Shown one piece after another: positions 11,160-21,477 of a stretch of 64,000 nucleotides of DNA. Origin of the DNA: Erinaceus europaeus (lineage: Eukaryota > Chordata > Mammalia > Eulipotyphla > Erinaceidae). The notes under the pieces were generated by a model, which had not been told where the DNA came from, did not search any database, and saw only the letters and a list, made by a program, of their open reading frames with translations. The position numbers and the translations under genes are program-made. Each line of letters starts with the position of its first letter. Positions within the stretch are counted from its first letter, which is position 1. The stretch lies in contig NC_080175.1 of NCBI RefSeq assembly GCF_950295315.1, positions 82,711,566-82,775,565 on the forward strand, written 5' to 3'.

Positions 11160-12640
11160 TTTATAAAGAACAAAATTAATTAAATTATTTAATATCCCGA
11201 GATTTTTGTCTAACAGCTTATCTCTGCAATTTAAAGTTACAAATCCATAAATGTATTGTAGAAAAGAGAAACATTGAGTGCTCTAGCGCTCAAAAACCTG
11301 CATTTTTATCTTCCAAACCTTCAGCGCTTTGGGGTCTTGCCTTAAATGTGTGTCTCACACATGAGAAGCATACAGAAACCAAGTAAGTTATTTGACAAAC
11401 TTAAATGCTCACTTTCTAAGGTATATATGATTTTCTTCTAGTTGTTATAAAAGCCCAAATTAGAAATTCCATATATTTGCAACAACTTTAGCTCCTTTTT
11501 ACCTTTTTTTTTAAAGCTTTTTTTTAAAATCATCTTTATTTATTTATTGGATAGAGACAGAAATTGAGAGGGAAGGGGTTGATAGAGAGGGAGAGACCTT
11601 TTTACCTTTTATAATAAGATGAATTTGGTTTTACTGGAACTAAGGGGTGGGAGAGATTAGAGTAGCACTAGACTGAGCCACCCAAACATTATTTGTGAGA
11701 GTGAAGCAAGTTAATAAAAAAGATACATCCAACATCTTGAGTTTTCCCTGGATTTTGACATGGAAGCTAAGTCCTTACCTACCACAAAGACTGAGCCGAA
11801 GAGTCTTTAGTATCTTCTTGGTAGAAATACTAATATAATATAGGCCATACAGAACTATTAAGATATTTGAAAATAGACTGTATCTTTAGAAATAATATCT
11901 GAAAGTGTAACCATATTTTCAAATCAAATTTTCATTCTAGATATGGTTTACTTGGAAGTTTCTTGAACTGAAATTGGCATTCCTTCAGACATATGTAAGC
12001 ATTACAGCTTAGAATAGAGAACGTAGTCATATAGTATCTAAAATATCACTGCTCTTGAAGGTTTATGTTGAGTAAGGTAATTCAAAAAGAAGGACAAATA
12101 CCCTATCAAATGATCTCAGTTATAGATCTAGGAAGCAAGAATGGTAGGAGAAACATAATGTGAAATTTGAATAGGGTGTGGTGTATTGCATCAAAGTAAA
12201 GGCCTGAATCAGGAGGGATAAGGTGAGGCAGAGAAGCACTGGGGCCCCTGGTAAATGGAGTGTCTTACAAACACCTATAAGGGGAGGTGAGACTGTACCT
12301 CAAACTAATACTTTAATGCACAGAAAATGAAAAGCTGGGTTCTTTCACTTCCAGGACTTCATACATGCTTTCCTCTGCCTGGAATTCTTCTTAAAATAGT
12401 CATGCATTTTAATTTTTCCTGTACTTTTTCTAACTCAGAGCTCTAACACCAGTTTGCTAAAATGGCAACTATCCTCTTCACTTATCCTCCCTTCTCTCAG
12501 ACACTCAATCAGTCTCATTAATTTATGTAGATTTTATTGTTTTATTTTACACTCATTATAAACTATATAAATATCTGCCTTTCTTATTATTTCTATTTTC
12601 CAGTCAATTCCAAGATTTCTGGTATTTTTTTAGTAAAGAG
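11160..12640. other. Unique sequence with a SINE tail fragment
   Basis: A minus-strand SINE-A 3' fragment lies at about 11520-11597 (TTTATTTATTGGATAGAGACAG followed by GAGAGGGAGAGA). The rest has no supported feature. Confidence 0.5.
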
Positions 12641-12648
12641 TTAAGTTA

Positions 12649-12889
12649 GGGGGTAGCTGATAGCACACCTGGATAAGCGCACATATTACCATGCACAAGG
12701 ACTATGAAGCAGGTTATGCAGGTGTCTGTCTGTCTCTGTCTTTCTTTATCTCCCTCCTTTCTCAATTTCTCTTTGTCCTATCAAGTCTAATAGAAAGAAA
12801 AAAGAGAATGATATATAATAAAAAGAAAAATGGCTGCCCGGGGGTGGTGGATTAATAGTGCCAGCACCAAGCCCCGATGATAACCCTGG

Positions 12890-12892
<3 letters not shown>
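12649..12892 (+). mobile_element. SINE-A, internally deleted, with 3' module
   Basis: The GGTAGCTGATAGCACACCTGG head jumps to GAAGCAGGTTATGCAGGTGTCTGTCTG, so box B is missing. After the CT-rich and A-rich parts comes the shared module GGTGGTGGATTAATAGTGCC...ATAACCCTGGTGG. Confidence 0.8.
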
Positions 12893-12929
<37 letters not shown>

Positions 12930-12950
12930 TATTATTATTATTATTATTAT
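12893..12950. repeat. (TAA)n(TTA)n self-complementary microsatellite
   Basis: About 12 TAA/ATA units followed by about 7 TTA units, forming a perfect inverted repeat. Confidence 0.95.
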
Positions 12951-12954
12951 GTTA

Positions 12955-13250
12955 TACTGGGTCCAGGTGGTGACTCATTACTTAAAACACATGTCGCCAT
13001 GTGCAAAGATCTGAGTTCAAGCTCATTATTCTCACCTGTGTGTGTTGAGGGTGAGGCCGGAATAGGGGAGTTTGATGCTTTATGAATGGTGGAAAGATGC
13101 TTAAAGTATCTCTTCTTCTCTGTCTCTCTTTTCCTTCTTCTTATCTCTTTCTGTCTCTCAAACTCTATCAAAATAAAAAGGGAATAAAGGTGGTCACCAA
13201 GAGCAGTGAAGTCTTCATGCATAAACGAAATAATGACCCTGCAACAAGGG
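12955..13250 (+). mobile_element. SINE-A-like with 3' module
   Basis: GTCCAGGTGGTGACTCATTACTTAAAACACATG head, GAGTTCAAGCTC box B, TCTCTGTCTCTC region, A-rich link, then the decayed module GTGGTCACCAAGAGCAGTGAAG to GACCCTGCAAC. Confidence 0.65.
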
Positions 13251-13904
13251 ACTGTGTGGTGAGGAGAGAGTTAAGTTATAGGGAAAAAAGTTAACAGCAT
13301 TGTGATCAACATTAATGTAACATTAATAGTACTGTAGTCCATATTTGAGAGTTTCTAGGATAGTATAGCTATAAAGAACTCATCACCTGAAGAAAGAAAA
13401 TAGTGCACTGATCTATAGAAGTGATGTTAATTGGGCTTGTTACCTTGATCATTTTACAGTCTATGCAACTATCAAACCCTTACATGGAAGAGTTGAAACT
13501 AAAATACTGTTGTATGCTAATTATACGTCAAAAATAATTTTATGAATGAATGCATTCAAATGAGGAGAGTTTAGAAAACATTCAAAATTATTTAAAAGAA
13601 ATTCCAAGGAAATCATGACACACCACTTAAAAATAACTTAAAATATATAGATGTAAGTAATCAATTCTGATTGTTGTTTTTTTTTTTTTTTTGCATTATT
13701 AGGAGTATCTATGCTTCAATTGCATCCAGTTCACTTTATGTGTTACAGAAAGACTTCACAACTTCCTGTACTTGTATAGAAATCACTAATTAGAGACTGT
13801 TACTTATTAGGGGATACCATAAAACTGACAAACATATTAATTAATTGAGTGAAAATGAAGTTTACAGCTTTAAATTAGACACCGTGAGAAGTTTCAGAAT
13901 AGAA
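13251..13904. other. AT-rich unique sequence
   Basis: A T-run at about 13676-13692; no gene or clear repeat. Confidence 0.5.
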
Positions 13905-14037
13905 GGGACCGGGGTTAGTGCACCTGGTTAAGTGCGCACATCACAGCGTGCAAGGAAACAGATTCAAGCCCCTGGTCCTCACCTGCAGAGGGGGAAGTTT
14001 CACAAGTGGTAAAGCAGGACAGCAGGTCTCTCTCTCT

Positions 14038-14083
<46 letters not shown>

Positions 14084-14176
14084 TTCTCTTTCCCTTTCTC
14101 TCTCTCTCTCTCCTTTTCTGTCACCCTCTCTTCTCTCAATTTTTCTGTCTCAAATAATAAATAAAATAAAATAATT
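13905..14176 (+). mobile_element. SINE-A with expanded CT tract
   Basis: GGTTAGTGCACCTGGTTAAG head, GATTCAAGCCCCTGG box B, an expanded (CT)n of roughly 90 bp, then AATAATAAATAAAATAAAAT. The frames through the CT tract are low-complexity artefacts. Confidence 0.9.
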
Positions 14177-15732
14177 CATAAAAGAAATGTCTATGATCAC
14201 TTCTTTCCAGCTTCTAGTCAATATTTCTACCTTTGTTGGTCTAGCTCTCATGTGTCCTCTGCTTCGCTCAACTCAGCCACCATTTTAAAGTTTCAACATC
14301 TCTCTTCTTCCAGCTATGTTTCCATGTTGCTTCTTCTACTTCCTTCTCTTCCAAGTCTTTTGTCTTCTCATATTTATGACCAGAGTCAAAGGGCAGATTC
14401 CAGGTACTCTCCTGTCCAAACCATTTACCATGCAATTATCTTTTAGACATCTTTTACTCTTGCATATATATATGGTTACTATTGCTTGCTATCAAGAATT
14501 CTGGGAAGTGTAGTTTTTACTATTAAGGTACACACCCTAATTTTTAGGGACATGAAGCAAAAGGAATTGCCCAACAGTGAACTGTAATATTGATGTGCTA
14601 GGGTTATGACAATGACCAAACATAACAACTGACACTGGAAGGTGCAGTCTACAGCAATTCGTCATTCCTGCCTACTGGTAATTTAGGAGAGGAGAATGTT
14701 GCATTTGGCAGATAAATTTAACAAAAATTGAAGGAAGTTGTAGATATTTCCATATATACAACATCATATGTGATCATTTATTTGTACACAAAATATAAAA
14801 TCATAGGTAAAGTGACCATATTCTTGCAGTAAGTTTACCATGATATGATACATAAATCTCTTGGTATAGGACTGTGGAACATTTTATTTCCATACTATCC
14901 CTTATTTGCATTTCTGTACACATTTTGATAAGAAGAATTTTAATTTTATAAGTAGAAAATTAAATTTATTTAAATTTTTCATTAATTCATGAAAATCAGG
15001 TATCCTCCCAGATGAGCTGTCTTCCCAATCTTACAGCAAAGTATTTTATTTATTAGTTTTCTCAAAGTTTATTCAAATTCTTTCTACCTGAATTCTTAAT
15101 TTGATGGTAAGAGAGATTCATTTCCTATGCCCCTGATAGAAATTGTATTGCTATAAGATGAATACCATATTATTAGTAATTATTCAGCTCTTTTGATAGT
15201 TGAATCCCGTAAGAGGGTTACTCACTACCACACCCTTCCAGGACTCACTATCCCAAACTTAGATCACTATAATTAAAAAAAAAAATCTGTTTTCAATGTT
15301 CGAAGGATTGTTGCCATTAGTTAATGGAAGCTGAGGGAAACTGGGAATTACAAAACATGAAGAACAGAGTATTCACAACTGAATGCAGCTGACTCAGGAT
15401 CTCTTGAGAATAAGTACTTTTCAAAGACTCCTTTCTCTCATGCTCACTTGTGTGATTGGGTGCTTAGCTCAGAGATACCTATTTTAATGAAATGTGTTAC
15501 TTTCACAGTTTGCATATTGTGAGAAGTGCTTCTATCCTATGAACTCCACTATATTGCTATGTGCAGAAGTTTTAAAAATAAAACTTAAAGATTAAAAAGC
15601 ACCCCTCAAATATCCATGAAGTTTGTATTTATTCCCATATTCACTGCTAATAAAAACCATAGTCATAAAAGGACAGATATTTCTATATGATTTTGCTGAT
15701 AGTGACATGCTATTTTAATCAATAATTTATCT
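14177..15732. other. Unique sequence, no supported feature
   Basis: CT-rich near 14200-14460, then AT-rich. A motif CTGGGAAGTGTAGTTTT near 14502 is reminiscent of old DNA-transposon debris but is too short to call. Confidence 0.45.
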
Positions 15733-15743
15733 ATATATAATCT

Positions 15744-15898
15744 AGTTTTAAAAAAAAACAGTATTTATTTATTAGAAAGACAAGAGGAGAGAGAGAAAGA
15801 TCCAGACATCAATCTGGATCATGTGCTGCTGGGGATCAAACTTAGGACCTCATGCTTGAGAGTCTAGTGCCATTGTGCCACCTCCCGGACCACACCCC
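15744..15898 (-). mobile_element. SINE-D, minus strand, with target duplication
   Basis: GCTGGGGATCAAACTTAGGACC (box B complement) and the head complement CACCTCCCGGACCAC. Flanked by ATATATAATCT at 15733-15743 and 15899-15909, an exact 11-bp target duplication. Confidence 0.9.
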
Positions 15899-16129
15899 AT
15901 ATATAATCTCTTTTACACAGAAGATAACTGTATTTACTTTGACATAATTTGCTTCATAATTCATTAGTTGTTAACATAATAATTAATACAACAAAATAAG
16001 CTATCTCCATTTATTTTCATCTTGGGTCATCAAAGTGTCATTATAACAGAATAAGAAAAAAATAGATACAAAATAAAAGAAAGTTGAACTTATGATGCAG
16101 AAATTAGAGGTTTTTAGAAGCAGTTCACT

Positions 16130-16292
16130 ATTTTTTACTGGTGAGAAACAGATAGAAATTGAGAGAAAGGGGTGCTAGAGAAGGGGAGACAACTGCACAC
16201 TGTCTTACCCTGGTGGGGTCTAGGGGCTTGAACCTGGGGTCTTTCTGCATTGTAACATGAGCATTCAACCAGGTGCACTGCCACTTGGTCCA
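16130..16292 (-). mobile_element. SINE-A, minus strand
   Basis: AGATAGAAATTGAGAGAAAGGG, the box B complement GGGCTTGAACCTGGGG and the head complement ACCAGGTGCACTGCCACTTGG. Confidence 0.85.
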
Positions 16293-16299
16293 CAATTTA

Positions 16300-16600
16300 C
16301 TCTTTATTATTTATTTATTTAATTTTCCCCAGGGTTATCTCTGGGTCTCAGTGCCTGCACAACCAATCCACCATTCCTAGTAGTCATTATTTTCCTCTCA
16401 TTTTTTGTTTCTTTTTTATTTTTGATAGAGACAGAGAGGAATTGAGAGGGAAGTAAGAGAGAGAGAGAGAGAAGTAGAAATACTTGTAGCATTTTTTTTT
16501 ACCACTTGTGAAACTTTCTCTTTGCAAGTGGGTACCAAAGGCTTGAAAGTTCTTGCATGATAATATGCGTATTCTACTGGTCAACTCCCAACTCCCAAAG
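16300..16600 (-). mobile_element. SINE-A, minus strand, with 3' module
   Basis: It begins (3' side) with the shared module in reverse, CCCCAGGGTTATCTCTGGGTC...CCACCATTCCTAG. A GA-rich body, a T-run and a decayed head ending near ACTGGTCAACTCCC follow. Confidence 0.75.
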
Positions 16601-16649
16601 ACAGTTTCTAGAACACAGTTCTCTTATTGGTATCAGTGGTATACTCATG

Positions 16650-17100
16650 TGTTGTTAATATTTCGGGAGGCTCTGGTCGGGCTGGCTTGCTTCACGGCGG
16701 GTAACAGAGACGCGGAGACAACGGCTGGGCAGGGAAGCTGTATTTCTTTATTCAGGAACAACGATTCATAAACTAAGACAAACTAATCACCAAACAGAAC
16801 TCTTCTGTCTCTTTGCGGCGGCACAAGCACTCCCTCTTACTCTTGAACTCAGGAACTCTCCAACTCTAGAACTCTCTGAACTCAGGAACCCAGGAACTCT
16901 CTCTCTCAGGCACTCTCTCTTACTCTGAAACCCTGAAACTCTTGAACTCAGGAACTCTCGGACTCAGGAACTCTCGGACTCAGGAACCCTCTCTCGGGGT
17001 TCCTTTGGGCGGGGCCAAGCAGGCCCGTGAAATTAATTGGACTGATCCAATTCTCTTGGTTTGGGGAGGGCTAGAACAAACCAATGTAAAGCATACGACA
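16650..17100 (-). mobile_element. Solo ERV LTR, copy B, with 6-bp target duplication
   Basis: The termini on the minus strand are TGTCGTATGC...TTAACAACA (TG...CA). The flanks are exact 6-bp duplications, CTCATG at 16644-16649 and 17101-17106. The LTR carries AATAAAGAAATA followed by an R/U5 region closely matching copy A at 3897. Its upstream half contains imperfect tandem copies of a GAACTCAGGAACTCTC-like unit (about 16855-16995). A 6-bp duplication suits a class II (betaretrovirus-like) element, but that assignment is inference. No internal viral genes are present. Confidence 0.9.
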
Positions 17101-17106
17101 CTCATG

Positions 17107-18896
17107 GGTCATATGTATGCTTTTTTGGTATTTGATAAAGAAAACTAAAGAGAACAAAGAGGAGAGAAAATATTTTTCAGCATTTCATCTCATTCAACAA
17201 AGACAGGAGAGATTTGGCTATGGAGTAGCAGCAAACTCACTTTGCTCTCTCCAGTCAATTAGAAAAAGAAATTAAAATCACCTGAAAACTCAACAAAATA
17301 CAGTTGAATCTCTTCAGAAAGTCACCAAGTGATTGGTGAGTACAGACACAGTGGCTCATGGACAGAAAAGAGGTGAGAGAGAAATCCCAAGACTAAAAGT
17401 ATGTACTTAGGGACAGTTGGCACCAAAGTAGGAGATTAACAGCTTAGAGGTACCACTTATAGGTCCAAAATAAAGCAACAAATGACTGTTAAAAAGGGGA
17501 AAAAATCACCTAAAAACTCATCAATTTATAATTGTGGTTTCTTGAGTATCCAGTTCTGTTGACCCACAGAAGCTGGAACAGCAACAGGAAGACTTTACAT
17601 TGACATCAAGGTCACTAACCTGGCCTAGTGACTCAGGATAAAATCTCCTCTCCCCCATAAAAATATATAAACAGGGAAATTGAACAATTTAGCCACAGTG
17701 CCTTCTGCTAGCACAATAGCAAATGAACACTAAATGTGGAAACAAAAATGCACAGACATCAATGACAGAAATGCCAAATTATAACAGAGAGAGAGATTTG
17801 GAAAAAATAAAGATATAATCAAACAAACACAATATGCAATCAATTAAAGGAATTAAAGTTAAGATTCAAGAAATCAGCGATCATTTTACCAAAAAAGTAC
17901 ATTAAAAATCATGATAATGTACACAAAGTACATTAAAAATAATCCAAACAGAACTATATGGCCTAAAGAACACTTTAAATGCAGTTCAGGTTAAGGCAAG
18001 AGGCATCAGAAGTAGTCTTAATTAGGTGAAAGAGAGAATTTTAACACTAAAAGATAAAACCACCACACTCTGAATTTAAAACTCTTAGAGAGAAAAGGTG
18101 TGGGAAAAATGAAGCACTTCTCAATGAAACAGTAGACTACATAAGAAAGATGAATATCAGAGTTATTGAGATCGTTAAGGAAGAAGGGAGGGAGTGAGGA
18201 GTGAGAATATATGCAAATAAAATTTTCATTCCTGAGCTATGTTCAAAATATAAGAAATCAAGAAGGTGAACACATCGAAAGTCTTTAATTCAAAATGACA
18301 CACAAGGCACATCACTGTAAAACTGTCCAAGACCAGGAACAAGAAAAAATATTTCAGGCTGCCTGAGAAAGGAAGAAAGTCACATACAAAGACAGAACTA
18401 TCAGGCTTTCATCAGATTTCTTATCACAGACCCTAGAAGGAAGGAGGGAGTGGAATGATATATTCAAAGTATTAAATGATAATAATTGTCAGCCACAAAT
18501 TCTATATCCTGCTAAATTATTCTTCAGCTATGAGGGTGAAATAAAGTTATTTTTGACACTTTGAAACTGAAGGAATTTTCCAATACCAATCTTGCTATGC
18601 AAGAATTACTAAGAGGAGTCTCACATGAAAAGAATAAGCAATGGAATTCCAACATTAAATGTGATCATTATAACAGAACCAGGAACACAAGAATAGGGAA
18701 AAGCAGACAGAAAATGGTAGAACAGATAGTCAGAGAGACAAGGTCCAATGTTGGTGAACCAAAGACAACTTTAAAAAGACTCTTACAGACACTGTAAGTT
18801 AGATACAATAATCATGGTAACTACAAAATAAACTATAGCATGAAAACATATAGGAAACATATACCATAGGCAAGACTATCATAGAAAATCATCTGC
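17107..18896 (+). mobile_element. Old L1: 5' region and ORF1 remnant (left half, split by a younger L1)
   Basis: Heavily mutated. Near 18010-18560 the frames resemble ORF1, including a ...TDPRRKEG..., ...QPQILYPAK... order like the ORF1p C-terminal domain. The sequence continues after the younger L1, at 26645, into the ORF1-ORF2 spacer and ORF2 start, which supports one older element cut in two. Confidence 0.7.
18884..18896. repeat. Target duplication of L1 (left)
   Basis: GAAAATCATCTGC, repeated exactly at 26632-26644. Confidence 0.95.
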
Positions 18897-20501
18897 GGGG
18901 GTTCCGGGAAGATGGCGGACTGAGAAGCTGCTAGTGGCTTGAGCTCTGACCACATCTTCTGGAAACAGAAGGATATTCTGCCTTTAGTAGGCCAGTCAAT
19001 AAGGGGTCCTAACGGTGACACCAAGGAGGTGACTATAACTTAATTTGGGTTAAAAATTAGAGTAGAAAAACAGGAAAAAATTTTTCTTTCTTTTAAATTA
19101 TTAAGCACACCTCCTCCCCCCGCCCATAACCAGTCCCTGGGGACCAGCTCCTAGCAGGATCCCCTGCTGAGCCTCTTTCTTTCTTTACCAAGATTCCTGT
19201 CCCACCAGGGAATATCATTCATTCTAAGTCTATACCCTTCTGAAACCTCTGGCCTTTTTTCTTTCTAAGTAGACAACCCCCCCCACCTCACCCCACATAG
19301 CTAATTAAATAATTAAAAATAAATAAATAAATAAAAACTCTTTTATGACTGTTCTTTTTCTTATATTTTTCTTTGTTCTCTCTCTCTTTCTTTTTTTTTT
19401 CTTTTTCTCATTCTTGTCAACCTTTGGTCCTTAATCCTACAGCTTCCAAAGCCACAGGCTCCATCCCCCACACTACCAAACAGTGTGCTTTTTTGAATTC
19501 ACTGATACACATTTGGGAATTATTTTGGGGGAGAATTCTGATTCAGAGTTGGACTCTCACTGTGAGTATCTTTGCACAACTTCCCTACCTCCTTTAGCTA
19601 CCCCTAGAATATACAGTGGATAGTAGATTTGCATAACTGTCTATTTCAGCTATCCTGATCTAGTCCTGAGATTTTTTTTTCTTTCTTTCTTAACAATCAG
19701 CTGCCTCTGATCACGGGGTTTGAGGTAATCAGGGACAGGGTTCTTTTTTCTTACCCTGCTCTATTTTATTATTAATATTATATAAAGGCATATATCTACC
19801 CCCCCTTTAGGTTGATAAGAATTAACTCTTAGAATATCTTTCATTGCTAGGGTAGTGGGCATCTTATCTATTGTGGGAGGAACTTGTCTCCTTACTCCTA
19901 CCTCCTCTACAGACTCTCCCGTCACTCCTCCTCCTACCTAATTAAAAAAAAAATTAAACTAAATTAAAAATAAAGTAATAAAAAAACTTTCCTTTCACTG
20001 CTCTTTAATTACAGTTCTTTTTCTTATCTTTTCTCTTCTCTTTCTTGTCTCTTCTTTTTTTTTCTATTTTTTTTTTATTCTGTCATACACTTCTTCCTTC
20101 CTTCTTCTTTGTCTTTCTGAATTTGTGAATTATTTTGGGGAAGAAATCTGACTCAGAGTGGACTCGCTATGTGTGTTTCTCTGCTCTAGTTCCCTTTCCC
20201 CTATGTTACCCCTAGAATATTCAGGGGATAGTAGATTTGCTTAACAATCTATTCTTGCTATCCCTACTTTCCTATCTCCTTCTTCCTCACTGGAATTTAG
20301 TTACTATTTTTTCATGGACTGGAGAAATTGTTTGGCTAACTGGTAGTGATTAAATTGCTTCAATACTTGCTTCAGTTGCTACTGTAATTCCTGAGGTTGG
20401 TGAGTGCAATTGTAATAAAGGTATTTAGTACAGTGTTGATTGTATGCAAGACACAACAACTGAGGAACAACAGGCATTAAAAAAACACATAAATCAAAAG
20501 A
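18897..20501 (+). promoter_or_regulatory. L1 5'UTR with internal duplication
   Basis: This is the expected location of the internal promoter. The GATGGCGG near the start resembles the YY1-type site of other L1s (inference). Two related blocks are present. Around 19351-19660 and 20014-20272 both contain GTTCTTTTTCTTAT, a T-rich tract, AATTATTTTGGGG, a GACTC core, CCCCTAGAATAT and GGATAGTAGATTTGC in the same order. The spacing between matching points is about 610-660 bp. Confidence 0.8.
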
Positions 20502-21401
20502 ATGGGTAGATCAAAAACAAATAAAACTGCTACTACAATGAATGAAGACAAGAGCCCAGAAGAAACTACAAATCAGCCAGAAGTAACCATCGATAAGAAA
20601 AGTATGCAAGCAATAATAAACTTATTAATCACAGAAATGAAAACAACATTGAAGGAAAGGACTGGCAGTATTAGGGAAACAACAGTTGAGACCCCCCAAG
20701 GAAAATACTGATTATCTTGAGGCAATAAGAGACCTGAAACCAGAAATAGCTGTAATGAAGAAAGAAGCTGAGGCAAGGGAAAGCAGACTAACAGAAGCAG
20801 AAAACAGAATTAGTCAGACAGAGGATGAGTTAGAAAAAATGAAGAAAGAGGTGAAAGAGTTTAAAAAGAGATTGAGAAACACTGAAAACAACAACAGAGA
20901 CATATGGGATGATCTCAAAAGAGTAACATTCATATAATTGGCCTGCCAGAGGAAGAAAGAGAGGAAGGGGAGGCAAACATGCTAGAGGAAATAATAGAAG
21001 AAAACTTCTCAGACCTGAATAACAGAAAGGACATCAAGATTCAAGAGGCCCAGAGAGTACCAAACAGAATCAACCCAGACCTGAAGACACCAAGACACAT
21101 CATAGTCACAATGAGAAGAAATAAGGATAAAGAAAGGATCGTAAAGGCTGCAAGAAAGAAACAAAAAGTCACATACAAGGGAAAACCCATAAGATTATCT
21201 GCAGACTTCTCCACTCAAACTCTAGAAGCCAGAAGAGAATGGCAAGATATCTGTCAAGCCCTGAATGAAAAAGGGTTTCAATCAAGGATAATATATCCTG
21301 CTAGACTTTCATTCAAACTAGATGGAGGAATCAAAACAGTCTTAAACAAACAACAGTTAAAGGAGGCAATCATCACCAAACCAGCCCTGGAAGGGTTCTA
21401 A
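20502..21401 (+). pseudogene. L1 ORF1p remnant
   Basis: ORF1p is the trimeric RNA-binding chaperone of the L1 ribonucleoprotein. The start MGRSKTNKT is followed by a charged heptad-rich coiled-coil region (about 20720-20920, EAENRISQTEDELEKMKKE). Next come the RRM-type segment (HIIGLPEEEREEG) and the C-terminal domain (TYKGKPIRLSADFS, RIIYPARLSFKLDG), ending ALEGF-stop. Two frameshifts break it. One lies at the C-run near 20690-20697 and one near 20920, where the frame ends RVTFI-stop although the correct reading continues as NIHIIGLP. The repaired length would be about 300 residues, normal for ORF1p. Confidence 0.95.
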
Positions 21402-21477
21402 AAGACCTCTTATAAACAAGAACATCAATATAATACTGACAATATATCAGAGCAAACAAAAAAATTTTTTTTGAACA

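Noticed and set aside
13915..14157. Open frames on both strands with RERERE or LSLSLS content
   Set aside because: Translation of the (CT)n tract inside a SINE.
14495..14520. Old DNA transposon end (CTGGGAAGTGTAGTTTT)
   Set aside because: Too short, with no matching inverted terminus found nearby.
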